This document shows positions 56,455 through 64,000 of a stretch of 64,000 bases of DNA, piece after piece. The DNA comes from CAYZJB01 sp964478735 (GTDB lineage Bacteria > CLD3 > SB21). Position numbers and translations under genes: made by a program. Numbering within the stretch: the stretch's first letter is position 1; each line of letters starts with the position of its first letter. The DNA is taken from NCBI GenBank assembly GCA_964478735.1, contig CAYZJB010000003.1, positions 30,006 to 94,005 of the forward strand. Direction: 5' to 3'. The notes under the pieces were generated by a model, which saw only the letters and a program-made list of their open reading frames with translations, did no database searches and was not told where the DNA came from.

Positions 56455-58112
56455 GGCGCGTTCCAGTGGAACTGGGTAACCCCGGCATTGGTACCGGCCC
56501 AGAGGTAATCTCCATCCGTGAGCAGCGTTCGAATCTGGTCTCCGGCAAGTCCATCTTGAGTTGAATAATAGAACCACTTCCTCTTTGGCTTGTACAGCCT
56601 TAACAATCCCGCATTGGTTCCGATCCACAGATTTTTGCCGTCCGCGGCCGCCGCATTGACGCCAGGGGTGAGAAATTCAAGGTTCATATCGATGGATTCC
56701 CATGTCGAACTGGACTTGTGGAATGCGACGATACTTCGTTGGGAGATGAAGTAGATCCGTTCGTCGTCTGCCGTTACACCCCTGACATGGTAACTGGCCA
56801 GAGTCGCGGCGCCGATGTCATTTCCGAAACCGTCGTAGTGGTACCATTTTTCTTCACGTTGATTGATACGATAAATGCCGTTGTCCGTACCCAGCCAGAC
56901 GTCCGCCCCGCCTAGATAGATCGCATAAATGGCAACACGGCGCAAGGCGGAAATTTCCACCTGGTTGATGACCCAGTCCTTGTCTCCCTCGGTCATGATA
57001 TTAAGTCCTGACTCGGTTCCGACAAACACCCTTCGCTCATCCCGTGCAAGACTCAAGACGCCTCCATCCGTGAGTCCGGAATTTCGGCCGTAGAGGGTCC
57101 AGTTATCGGAAGTTCGTGAGCGTCTGAGCACACCGCGATCCGTACCGACCCAGATGTTGACCGAGTCAACCAGCATCGACGTGATATCGCCCTGCAGTCC
57201 CGTGACAAAGCCGCTCGGGTAGTAAGTAAAACGGTCGATATCCTGGTCCCACTCGGTGATAGCCGGTATGAGGTTAGTCGTCAAACTGAAATACTCGGTC
57301 GGGCGTCCGGCAAACCACATTTTGGAACCATCGATGATCATGGCGCGGACGTCACCCGACGCAATACCATAAAAGATCGGGCGGCCGACATATGACGCTC
57401 CGTTGAGATACCATGCGCCTGCGCCTAACGTGGCGACCCAGAAGTTGCCCTGAAGATCGCGTGTATAGTTGACAACGGGATACTGCCGAAACTCCCGGTC
57501 GACAAAAGCGGGCGGTGAGATTTGAAAATGATAACCGAACTCCTGGCGAGGGACGACGGTCGGCAGTTGCGGAAGTTGAGCGAGCGCTCCGGTCCAGACG
57601 ATGTCTTTTGGCGGTCCGTTCGCCGCACGGCTCAAACTGATGACGGTAGGAGACGTCGTGTAGAAGCCCCGGGCCGTGTGAATCCACGTTTGGGACTGGT
57701 CGAAGCCGATCGACAGTACCCGTTCATTCGGATCGATCCCCGATGCTGCATAAACGGACGTGAAAAAAAGCTCGGATTGAGAGTTGTACAAATTCAACCC
57801 CTGCCGTGTCGCAATCCAGACAAACCCGTTGCGGTTGTCGGCCGCCACCAGTACAACTTCATTGTCCAACATTCCGCAACTCGTGGTCAATGGATAGTTG
57901 AACTCCTGTCGCAACCAATTATAGCGTAGCACGCCTCCCAGCGTTCCAATGAACGCTTCATTGTACGTTACGGCAATCGACGTGACGATTCGGGTATCGG
58001 CGACGGTGATCCAATCGCCGGGTTTGTAATTCAATTGAAAATGAAATTTCTGCGGATCGATCTGTCCAAAAAGCGGCAACACCGCGATGAGAAGGCAACC
58101 CATTGTCTTCAC
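56439..58112 (-). CDS. Secreted two-component-regulator-type beta-propeller protein
   Basis: 557 residues from GTG at 58112, which makes a four-base GTGA overlap with the solute-binding protein gene; ATG at 58103 is the alternative. A signal peptide (MGCLLIAVLPLFGQ) precedes at least seven blades of the two-component-regulator propeller type: GFVWIATRQGLNLYN, IWVGTDRGVLRRS, VFVGTESGLNIM, VWLGTDNGIYRIN, LWIGTNAGLLRL and LWAGTNAGVTQF. The propeller is complete but no Y_Y_Y, kinase or regulator domain follows, so it is a stand-alone sensor or binding protein in the envelope. Confidence 0.85.
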   Translation of the reverse strand: MKTMGCLLIAVLPLFGQIDPQKFHFQLNYKPGDWITVADTRIVTSIAVTYNEAFIGTLGGVLRYNWLRQEFNYPLTTSCGMLDNEVVLVAADNRNGFVWIATRQGLNLYNSQSELFFTSVYAASGIDPNERVLSIGFDQSQTWIHTARGFYTTSPTVISLSRAANGPPKDIVWTGALAQLPQLPTVVPRQEFGYHFQISPPAFVDREFRQYPVVNYTRDLQGNFWVATLGAGAWYLNGASYVGRPIFYGIASGDVRAMIIDGSKMWFAGRPTEYFSLTTNLIPAITEWDQDIDRFTYYPSGFVTGLQGDITSMLVDSVNIWVGTDRGVLRRSRTSDNWTLYGRNSGLTDGGVLSLARDERRVFVGTESGLNIMTEGDKDWVINQVEISALRRVAIYAIYLGGADVWLGTDNGIYRINQREEKWYHYDGFGNDIGAATLASYHVRGVTADDERIYFISQRSIVAFHKSSSTWESIDMNLEFLTPGVNAAAADGKNLWIGTNAGLLRLYKPKRKWFYYSTQDGLAGDQIRTLLTDGDYLWAGTNAGVTQFHWNAPHLAE

Positions 58113-59332
58113 GGCTGTAGAATCTCTTCCATTCGTCGGTGCGCGTCCTTCAACGCCTGTCCGGCCGTTTTCTTTCCGTATAACGCCTCTTCGACTTCGT
58201 CTTCCAGGATGCGTTCCATTTCCGTCCACTGCGAATGAAGCGGCGACGTTCGTGAGTGGGCCAGTTGCCGTCTCATGACGGAGAGCGTCGGCGACGGGTC
58301 TTCGTCATTCTGCCGGGAAGCGGGGATTGTAACTTTGGTGAGATCGCACAACCGTTTGGCGTTCCGGGGATCGATCAGGAATCGGATCCATCGGAGCGCG
58401 GCGTCCGGCTTCGAACATTTTTTTGAAATGGCCAGATACTGGCCGCCGTAAAACGATACGCCCACGGTTTCCGCTTGAGGCGACGGCATCAGCATGACGC
58501 GATAGGATAAGTCGGGGTTTTGCCTTTCTATTTTTCGGATCAACCAGCCGCCGGAAATGACGACGCCGATCGTGCCTTCGGTAAACCGTTCATCCAAAAT
58601 TTTCTGACTTTCAAGCAAACCGTATTTCCCCAATTCCAGATAAAACTGCAGGGCCGATACGTTGGATGGACTGTCGAGTACGACGCGTCCCGATGCGTCT
58701 ACGATATCGCCGCCGGAGCTCCAGAAAAAGGGAAGGACTTTCTTGTAAAGTTGATGCGGTTCGCGTTTGGTATTGCCAAATCCGTACCGGCCTTCATCCG
58801 GACGATGGGCGCCGCGGACTGCATTCATGAGGCCGGTCCAATCGGAAATGCTGTCCCTGATAAGGTCGGCATTGACAAACAATGCGCGGGTTCCGAGCAG
58901 CCAAGGAAACGCAAAGTATTTTCCGTTCCATTTCGCCGGTTCCCAGCCGTAAAAATCACCGATCGCGGAATCGGCATTCACCGTGATGTCACGAAGCACG
59001 CCGCGAGCCGCAAATTCGTATACCCAGTCCGACCCCAGTTCGACCACATCAGGGTCCCGTCCGGATGCAAATGCAGTAGCTATTTTATCGTGTCCGGATT
59101 GCCATGTCAATTCGCTTGCTTCGATTTTGATCTCGGGATGCAATCGTTCAAATTCGGCGATCAGGGCGGTGATAGTCGGTTTCTGATAAGGTTCCGACCA
59201 GAAATGCCACCAGCGAACCGTGGACGATTCCCGCACCGGAGCACAGTGACATAGCAGCGTGAAAATAAAAAGCGGGAGACTATGAATAAATTTGTTCAAT
59301 GGCACATCCGACCCGAAAGCACATGCTCTCAT
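58109..59332 (-). CDS. Orphan extracellular solute-binding lipoprotein (ABC sugar type)
   Basis: 407 residues if ATG 59332 is used; GTG at 59305 or TTG at 59299 are also possible because all lie inside the 3' end of gatA. The signal segment ends LLCHC-A (lipobox-like). The mature part WWHFWSEPYQKPTITALIAEFERLHPEIKIE, YFAFPWLLGTRALFVN and GVVISGGWLIRKIE matches family 1 sugar-binding proteins. No permease or ATPase genes lie nearby, so it may serve a distant transporter, or act as a sensor with the propeller gene directly downstream. Confidence 0.82.
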   Translation of the reverse strand: MRACAFGSDVPLNKFIHSLPLFIFTLLCHCAPVRESSTVRWWHFWSEPYQKPTITALIAEFERLHPEIKIEASELTWQSGHDKIATAFASGRDPDVVELGSDWVYEFAARGVLRDITVNADSAIGDFYGWEPAKWNGKYFAFPWLLGTRALFVNADLIRDSISDWTGLMNAVRGAHRPDEGRYGFGNTKREPHQLYKKVLPFFWSSGGDIVDASGRVVLDSPSNVSALQFYLELGKYGLLESQKILDERFTEGTIGVVISGGWLIRKIERQNPDLSYRVMLMPSPQAETVGVSFYGGQYLAISKKCSKPDAALRWIRFLIDPRNAKRLCDLTKVTIPASRQNDEDPSPTLSVMRRQLAHSRTSPLHSQWTEMERILEDEVEEALYGKKTAGQALKDAHRRMEEILQP

Positions 59333-60665
59333 CGAAGAAGTTTCCGATCACTTGAATACCGATCGGTAATTTCTGCGAATCGGTACCGCATGGAACGGAG
59401 AGGGAAGGCACACCGGCGATATTGATATTGACCGTATAGATATCAGAAAGGTACATGGCAAGAGGGTCGGAGGACTTTTCTCCGATTTGAAAGGCCACGG
59501 TGGGAGACGTCGGCGCAAGGATGCAGTCGACCCGGTTCTCACCTGAAAAAGCATGAACGAAGTCTTTTTTGATCAGGGTCCTCGTTTTTTGAGCCTTACG
59601 GTAGTACGCGTCGTAATAGCCCGCGCTCAGGACGTACGTCCCCAGCATGATCCGCCGTTTGACTTCTGCACCGAACGCTTCGGAACGCGATTCGACAAAA
59701 ACGTCGCGAATAGACTTAGCGGCGGCCGATCGGTGAGTGTATCGAATGCCGTCATAGCGCGCCAGATTGGACGAAGCCTCGGCGGTTGCGAGAATGTAGT
59801 AGGTTGCAATGCCGTATTCGGAATGGGGGAGCGAAATATCGTTGACCTGCGCGCCCAGCTTTTCCAGTTCACGCAGCGTGTTACGAACGGCCTTTTCGAC
59901 ATCCGGTGAAAGGCCTTCTCCAAAATATTCTTTTGGTATTCCGATCCGTAAGCCTTTTACACCCTGACGGGTCGTGGCTAAATAGTCCGGAACCGGGATG
60001 TTTGCACTCGTACTATCGTTGACATCCGCACCGGCAATCACTTGCGTCAAGAGCGCCGTTTCCTCGACCGTACGCGCAATCGGTCCGATCTGATCGAACG
60101 ACGATGCAAAGGCCGTTAAACCGTATCGTGATATGCGGCCATAGGTCGATTTGAGTCCCACGACGCCGCAAAAAGCCGCGGGCAGACGGACGGATCCGCC
60201 GGTTTCGGAACCGAGCGCTCCGGTACACATTTCCGCGGCGACGGCGACTGCACTGCCGCCACTGGAACCTCCCGCCACACGGGAAGGATCGACCGGATTC
60301 AATGCCGGACCAAATGCAGAGTTTTCGTTGCTGGAACCCATGGCGAATTCGTCCATGTTGGTTTTACCGATCAGCAGCGCGTCTTCGGCCAGCAGTCGCT
60401 CGACGACAGTCGCATGGTAGGGACTGATGTAGTCGGCAAGGATCTTTGATCCGGCCGTATGCCGTTGGCCGGCAACGCAAATGGCATCTTTGATGCCCAA
60501 AACTCGTCCGGCCAATTTACCGGCGCGGCCCTCGGCGTTCTTCTTGTCGATGGCATCGGCAGTCTGGCGCAGTCGATCCGCGTCGAAAACGGTGATGAAA
60601 GCGTTGAGGCTTGCCTTTTCGTTGATCCGACTCAGGCAAAATTCAAGCGTTTCGCGGCAGGACAT
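59280..60665 (-). CDS. gatA: Asp/Glu-tRNA amidotransferase subunit A
   Basis: 461 residues from the ATG at 60665. The amidase signature triad is complete: Lys in GRVLGIKDAIC (about residue 59), Ser and Ser in GGSSGGSAVAVA (about 134-145) and the downstream serine loop GSETGGSVRLPA. It liberates ammonia from glutamine for GatB. The usual first 15-20 residues of GatA can be read in frame upstream of the ATG (LSSRHDAI), but no clear start codon precedes them apart from ATT at 60668, so this copy starts slightly short or uses a non-standard start. gatB and gatC are not in the window. Confidence 0.95.
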   Translation of the reverse strand: MSCRETLEFCLSRINEKASLNAFITVFDADRLRQTADAIDKKNAEGRAGKLAGRVLGIKDAICVAGQRHTAGSKILADYISPYHATVVERLLAEDALLIGKTNMDEFAMGSSNENSAFGPALNPVDPSRVAGGSSGGSAVAVAAEMCTGALGSETGGSVRLPAAFCGVVGLKSTYGRISRYGLTAFASSFDQIGPIARTVEETALLTQVIAGADVNDSTSANIPVPDYLATTRQGVKGLRIGIPKEYFGEGLSPDVEKAVRNTLRELEKLGAQVNDISLPHSEYGIATYYILATAEASSNLARYDGIRYTHRSAAAKSIRDVFVESRSEAFGAEVKRRIMLGTYVLSAGYYDAYYRKAQKTRTLIKKDFVHAFSGENRVDCILAPTSPTVAFQIGEKSSDPLAMYLSDIYTVNINIAGVPSLSVPCGTDSQKLPIGIQVIGNFFDESMCFRVGCAIEQIYS

Positions 60666-60702
60666 AATGGCGTCGTGGCGTGAGGATAAAGGGCGAAAAA
60701 GA

Positions 60703-60888
60703 TCAGGATTTTTTGTCGTTCGTCTCGGTCAATCCTTTTTTGATTTCGTCTTCGGTGTCGCGCATGGCGCGCTTGAATTCACGAATACCTTTGCCGACGC
60801 CTTGCGCAAATTCCGGAATCTTCTTTGCGCCAAAAAGGATCAGGACCGCGATGCTGATAACGATGATTTCGGGCATGCCGAGATTCAT
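60703..60888 (-). CDS. tatA: Twin-arginine translocase subunit TatA/TatE
   Basis: 61 residues. MPEIIVISIAVLILFGAKKIPE is the TatA membrane helix and FG hinge, followed by the amphipathic helix AQGVGKGIREFKRAMRD. GGAGG lies ten bases ahead of the ATG. With TatC (5188-6024) it forms the Tat pore; the two are far apart here. gatA begins 37 bases downstream on the same strand. Confidence 0.95.
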   Translation of the reverse strand: MNLGMPEIIVISIAVLILFGAKKIPEFAQGVGKGIREFKRAMRDTEDEIKKGLTETNDKKS

Positions 60889-60933
60889 AAATACATAACC
60901 TCCAGAATTTTTAGTCCGTTACAGGACGGCGTG

Positions 60934-60962
60934 AAGATAGACCCCTGCCTCACCAAAATCAA
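60934..60962 (-). promoter_or_regulatory. Putative promoter of the tatA-gatA unit
   Basis: On the minus strand TTGATT (60962-60957), a 17-base spacer and TATCTT (60939-60934), about 45 bases before the tatA start. The -10 is imperfect. Confidence 0.4.
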
Positions 60963-61039
60963 GCGGAAATAGGGTGGTGTTCGATTCTTCGGTAGGGGCA
61001 TGTTACAATGTGTTCCTACCTTTTCGTAAACCGGGAAAC

Positions 61040-61064
61040 AAAAAAGCCGCGGAATGCGGCTTTT
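61040..61064 (-). terminator. Intrinsic terminator after tRNA-Gln
   Basis: On the minus strand AAAAGCCGC, a five-base loop and GCGGCTTTTTT form a perfect nine-pair hairpin with the T run, starting four bases after the tRNA. Confidence 0.85.
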
Positions 61065-61067
61065 GAG

Positions 61068-61138
61068 CTGGAACGCAGGGATTCGAACCCCGATTAATGG
61101 ATCCAGAGTCCACTGTCCTACCATTGGACGACGTTCCA
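61068..61138 (-). tRNA. tRNA-Gln (anticodon CTG)
   Basis: A 71-base cloverleaf on the minus strand. TGGAACG pairs with CGTTCCA, discriminator G. Anticodon stem GTGGA/TCCAT with loop CTCTGGA gives CTG; the T arm is CGGGG-TTCGAAT-CCCTG. CCA is not encoded. The gap 61139-61548 on its other side is described under the repeat entry. Confidence 0.94.
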
Positions 61139-61219
61139 TCGACGGGAGTAGATAAAAAGAAATTAAACATCATGCAACAGAGAAATTGGCAAACGGTGGC
61201 AGTTTTTTACAACCATGTT

Positions 61220-61485
61220 ATCCCTTACGGATGGGTATGCACCATCTTTCAACCGGACGGAGCCCGCTTATACAAAGATGGGAACCTACAAGCGTTGGCG
61301 AGCCGCGACACTCAATTCCAAGTCACCCTTTCGGGATTGGCAAGGTGCCGACAGTAAGAACCGTCATCTCCATGCAAGCCCAAGGGCTGATATGAGTGTA
61401 AAAAAAAATCAACGAAAAGACTCATAAACTCCGAAGGGGTGAAATTAACAACATCAACCATCCCTTCGGGATTGGTATGCACGAT
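61220..61485. repeat. Degenerate CCCTTCGGGATTGG-type repeats in a gene-free stretch
   Basis: Three related units: 61220-61245 and 61460-61485 (22 of 26 bases identical, exactly 240 bases apart) and a shorter one at 61325-61347. The last unit forms an inverted repeat with CCGAAGGG at 61430-61437 (pairs with CCCTTCGG at 61462-61469). Similar CCGAAGGGGTGAAAT/CCCTTCGGG elements recur in intergenic regions of some FCB genomes (recollection, not checked). The 410-base gap 61139-61548 holds no credible ORF. Confidence 0.45.
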
Positions 61486-61548
61486 CCGCTCGTGACCGCC
61501 TGTCTACCAAAAGACGTTACGATGTTATTCAGTACCCCTACAATCATA

Positions 61549-61761
61549 TCATCCGATTTGACGGCTGACGACTTTCGATTCGAACCCCGTCTTTTTATGC
61601 GAGCCGTCGCAAAAGGGTTTGTTCTGACTCTGTCCGCAGCGGCACAGGAAGACGACCTTTTTTTCACCGAGACCGAACACCGATCCGGCGCCGTCGCAGA
61701 GTTCAAAACTTCCCTCGATCTTAAGCGGACCGTTGTCATTGACCGTAATCTTGTTGGACAT
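61549..61761 (-). CDS. CDGSH-type iron-sulfur protein
   Basis: 70 residues from the ATG at 61761; an in-frame start at 61791 would add ten residues. The C-terminal half carries CRCGQSQNKPFCDGSHKKTGF-type spacing with ligands Cys-x-Cys, Cys and His of a [2Fe-2S] cluster (mitoNEET-like CDGSH fold). These small proteins work in electron or iron-sulfur transfer in the cytoplasm; no partner is encoded here. The first 20 residues (NGPLKIEGSFELCD) form the beta strand typical of bacterial members. Confidence 0.9.
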   Translation of the reverse strand: MSNKITVNDNGPLKIEGSFELCDGAGSVFGLGEKKVVFLCRCGQSQNKPFCDGSHKKTGFESKVVSRQIG

Positions 61762-61837
61762 GGCATTCCTTTGCAAGTAGTGTGGAGTCATGTAACGACT
61801 GGAACCGAGTTTTTAGTCCCAGGCAGTTGTGGAAAAC

Positions 61838-61867
61838 AAAAATCCCGGCCGAAGCCGGGATTTTTTT
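61838..61867 (-). terminator. Bidirectional-looking terminator after the Ig-like lipoprotein gene
   Basis: ATCCCGGC and GCCGGGAT form a perfect stem (61842-61861) with a tetraloop-sized loop. A residues on one side and T residues on the other let it act on either strand. It lies 16 bases after the lipoprotein stop and 77 bases before the CDGSH start. Confidence 0.85.
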
Positions 61868-61882
61868 GTCTGAAAAGAAAAC

Positions 61883-63802
61883 TTAAGGTGCAACGACCAA
61901 AACGTTGGCGCTGTTTGCCGTATCTAGAATATTATCGGACAGGTCACGAATGTTGGCACTGACGGTAATTTGATCCGTGGAGTAGATCAGTGAATTCGGC
62001 GTCACCGTCAAATCGACTTGCCATGTTGTACCATTGTAACCGCGATAGACCGCCTGCAGTACCGACGTTCCCGTTGTATTTCCAGGATCGTTACTGAAGG
62101 AATAGTTAGTGGTCGTCTCAGCAAGATCCTGAGGAATCGGCTCATCGAACAGGACACGGATGATCGGGTTGTTGTTGGCATCAACCGTCAAGCTGTCTGC
62201 CGACGTGACATTGGGCAGGTTCTTATCGACAACGGTCAGAATGTTCGAAGCGGCACTCGGCGTGAGGTTGATGCTGATCGCCTGCACGTAGAACTGGACC
62301 GACTGGGCGTAACGAGGATCGTTACCGCCGGAATTCAGGTCCTCCGTGCCGATCGTCAGCGTCGTGTCGGTTGTCCGGACATTGGTGGCGAGACGATCAA
62401 ACGGACCGGCACCGATTTTTTTATAGATATCGAAATACTTGACCGTGTTTTGTGTCTGGATCCATCGCAGCCGCACGCTTCCACCGTTCCAGTTCACTGC
62501 CGTCAGGGCTGTATGGTTACTGTCACGCTGCAGGACAGGAGCCGTCGGAGGTGTCGCGCTTCCTGCAGTTGTAAAGTTAAGCGTCTCGAAGAAGTCGCCT
62601 GTGATGGTCGTGTTGTTGACTAATCCATTGCCCGCATTGTCAGTCAGATTTCCTGTAACGCCGCTATATGTAAGTGTATAGCGTCCCGATTCGACCAGGT
62701 TGGCAGCCGGGATATTGACCGTCAATTGATCAAACGTGGCATTCCAACTCGCCCCAAACAGGATCGGACCCATGCCCTTCTTCAAGCTCACAAAGGTCGC
62801 CGTAATGCCGTCGATGATCGTGCTGTGACCCTTCGGCAGCGTCGTATTCGTATACGCAGTTTGTTTAATGGGTTCAGAGAATGTAAAAACAATATCAATG
62901 CCGTTACTGCCAATGGTAACATCGGCATTGTTGGCGACTGAGAGACCGACGACCCGGGGTTGGAAATTATCGCGCGTGGTCAACGCCAAACGCTCGGCAT
63001 CCACCTGAGTTAGCAACATGGGATCCTGACCGCACGTCAAGTTCACACCAACAGACCCGAAGAAAATCTTGGAAGCATCCCATCCTTCGATCGTGAGGCT
63101 GCGGCCATTTTCGACATTGGTAAACGTGTAGTTTCCGTTCGCATCGGTGGTCGTCGTTTTGACAACGTAGGTATGGCCGATCCCATTGGTATGTTTCAGC
63201 AGTACGGTTGCATTCGCGGCTGGAGCAAATGTAACGCCATCCACAACCTGACCCATGATCGTTGTGTTCAGCATGCCGAATTCTAAGTTGGTCATACTGG
63301 AAACGATTCCGTCGACTGGAGTGTCTGCACCGGAACCAGACTCTGAATTGTCTCCACCATCTCCGTAATCTGTGTTATCGCCATCATTGAGGTCCGTCCA
63401 GTACACATCGACCTCTTCGACAACGTAATCCGCATACTTCAAAGAGTCCGGCTTGTTCTTGTTGTACGATGTGAAGTCGAAGTGGACTTCATAATTGTCC
63501 CAGTATGTCGTGTATCCGTTGTTGTAGGTATACTCGGCATTCACCGGAACATCACGGAATACGAATTCGCCATTGGAATTCGTAGTGACCTCGGACTTAC
63601 CGGCCAGGCCAACCTTGACACCGGCAATCGGCGCACCGGAGCAGCGGTCGAGGACGCGACCGAGCACCGTTCCCAAAAAATTCTTGGTTTCGGGATTCAC
63701 ACTCGCGATGTCCTTCGAAATGTCGTCGCAACCGACATACGAAAGTCCACCGACGAACAATCCCAGCACAACCAGTGCCAGCGATTTAGCGTTCGCTTTC
63801 AT
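61883..63802 (-). CDS. Surface lipoprotein with carboxypeptidase-regulatory-like, Ig-like (Big_5/SwmB-type) and fibronectin-like domains
   Basis: 639 residues. The signal ends GLSYVGC (lipobox, Cys25). CarboxypepD_reg-like domains occur at about 45-110 (GRVLDRCSGAPIAGVKVGL) and 183-250 (GQVVDGVTFAPAANATVLL), separated by an acidic Asp/Gly/Ser-rich linker at about 138-165. About 283-395 is Big_5/SwmB-type (VFTFSEPIKQTAY), about 425-515 fibronectin-like (VRLRWIQTQNTVKYFDIYKK), and the C-terminus (IRVLFDEPIPQDLAE) again Big_5-like. It is an adhesive or structural surface protein, not an enzyme. No type IX sorting tail is evident. AGGAGG lies five bases before the ATG. Confidence 0.88.
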   Translation of the reverse strand: MKANAKSLALVVLGLFVGGLSYVGCDDISKDIASVNPETKNFLGTVLGRVLDRCSGAPIAGVKVGLAGKSEVTTNSNGEFVFRDVPVNAEYTYNNGYTTYWDNYEVHFDFTSYNKNKPDSLKYADYVVEEVDVYWTDLNDGDNTDYGDGGDNSESGSGADTPVDGIVSSMTNLEFGMLNTTIMGQVVDGVTFAPAANATVLLKHTNGIGHTYVVKTTTTDANGNYTFTNVENGRSLTIEGWDASKIFFGSVGVNLTCGQDPMLLTQVDAERLALTTRDNFQPRVVGLSVANNADVTIGSNGIDIVFTFSEPIKQTAYTNTTLPKGHSTIIDGITATFVSLKKGMGPILFGASWNATFDQLTVNIPAANLVESGRYTLTYSGVTGNLTDNAGNGLVNNTTITGDFFETLNFTTAGSATPPTAPVLQRDSNHTALTAVNWNGGSVRLRWIQTQNTVKYFDIYKKIGAGPFDRLATNVRTTDTTLTIGTEDLNSGGNDPRYAQSVQFYVQAISINLTPSAASNILTVVDKNLPNVTSADSLTVDANNNPIIRVLFDEPIPQDLAETTTNYSFSNDPGNTTGTSVLQAVYRGYNGTTWQVDLTVTPNSLIYSTDQITVSANIRDLSDNILDTANSANVLVVAP

Positions 63803-63957
63803 AGAACCTCCTCTTTAAGATGGTTAAGGGATAAGAGAAAAAATTCACAAAAAAAGAGACAAAGAAAATGAGACTTGTTAAGTGCGGCTGTAACAATTGG
63901 TTAGATATACCTCTTTGTTATAGATTGCGATTAACCTGTCGCGCAGTAGGGCGCGGT
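63803..63957 (-). other. Long 5' untranslated region of the lipoprotein gene
   Basis: About 150 bases separate the predicted transcription start from the ATG. It contains GGTTA...TAACC and TATA...TATA complementary segments that could fold, then a purine-rich lead into AGGAGG. No ORF or known riboswitch motif is recognised by eye. Confidence 0.35.
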
Positions 63958-63986
63958 ATTGTAACAAAAAAGCCCTGCGATGTCAA
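63958..63986 (-). promoter_or_regulatory. Near-consensus sigma-70-type promoter
   Basis: On the minus strand TTGACA (63986-63981), a 17-base spacer and TACAAT (63963-63958). This is the strongest promoter match in the window and predicts high expression of the Ig-like lipoprotein. Confidence 0.7.
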
Positions 63987-64000
63987 GAGTTAGTATTACT

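Noticed and set aside
61186..61427. Short ORFs in the repeat region
   Set aside because: Several frames are open but have no ribosome site, overlap one another and have no recognisable composition.
61883..63802. Type IX secretion C-terminal sorting signal on the Ig-like lipoprotein
   Set aside because: The protein has a lipobox and its C-terminus (about residues 600-639) lacks the conserved sorting-domain blocks.

Overview
The window (about 50% G+C by eye) comes from a Gram-negative-type bacterium. It encodes several putative outer-membrane proteins (a Wzi-like porin, a 1,145-residue protein ending in Phe-Phe, an Omp85-like C-terminus), at least five lipoprotein-type signals, a Tat system and O-antigen-type polysaccharide genes. 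A GldA/GldF/GldG-like ABC system, PEGA and PASTA proteins, two-component-type propellers and an SxtJ/DUF5989/NodU polysaccharide module together suggest the FCB superphylum (Bacteroidota, Calditrichota, Ignavibacteria, Marinimicrobia, KSB1 and relatives). The phylum cannot be fixed from this sequence alone.

Layout. 1-362: the end of a MerR-type regulator and tRNA-Asp with its promoter and terminator. 361-25193 (minus strand): about twenty genes, mostly joined by 1-11 base start/stop overlaps, apparently one long operon. Reading in the direction of transcription, it starts with two O-antigen polymerase/ligase-type proteins, an SGNH hydrolase, a GT4 and a GT2 glycosyltransferase, DUF5989 and AsnB. 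A two-domain dehydrogenase, a hexapeptide acyltransferase, an alpha/alpha-barrel protein, a NodU-type carbamoyltransferase, WecG/TagA, WecA/MraY, Wzi, a second carbamoyltransferase and SxtJ follow. The operon ends with TatC, a one-cysteine thioredoxin-like lipoprotein, an ArsA/Get3-like ATPase and a metallopeptidase-propeller-barrel protein. Its likely product is a carbamoylated and possibly amidated surface polysaccharide. No flippase or Wza/Wzc exporter is in view.

25258-26180: a membrane-anchored three-PASTA protein (minus strand), a 16-base palindrome and tRNA-Ser. 26271-40003 (plus strand): a second tightly packed unit made of a PEGA-repeat Ser/Thr kinase, a gluzincin/TPR membrane protein, a secreted M23 peptidase with propeller and golvesin-like domains, an S41 protease, a TauE-like permease, two small envelope proteins, a methyltransferase, MutL and MiaA. 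A cyclophilin lipoprotein (minus strand), an NHL-like propeller plus a giant beta-rich secreted protein (plus strand) and a phosphoglucose/phosphomannose isomerase (minus strand) follow.

46281-50183: a heat-shock locus (two Hsp20 genes, a 23-codon ORF, ClpB) behind a repeat-rich upstream region. Then come acetyl-CoA synthetase and a GldA/F/G-type ABC operon with a DUF4340 protein. 56439-60888 (minus strand): TatA, GatA, an orphan solute-binding lipoprotein and a secreted propeller. The end holds tRNA-Gln, a repeat-bearing non-coding stretch, a CDGSH iron-sulfur protein and an Ig-like/carboxypeptidase-regulatory-like lipoprotein behind a near-consensus promoter.

The most notable elements are the translationally coupled polysaccharide operon with two carbamoyltransferases, AsnB, SxtJ and a 52-residue DUF5989 protein; the envelope-sensing kinase operon; and a tRNA promoter whose -10 box lies in the loop of the preceding gene's terminator hairpin.
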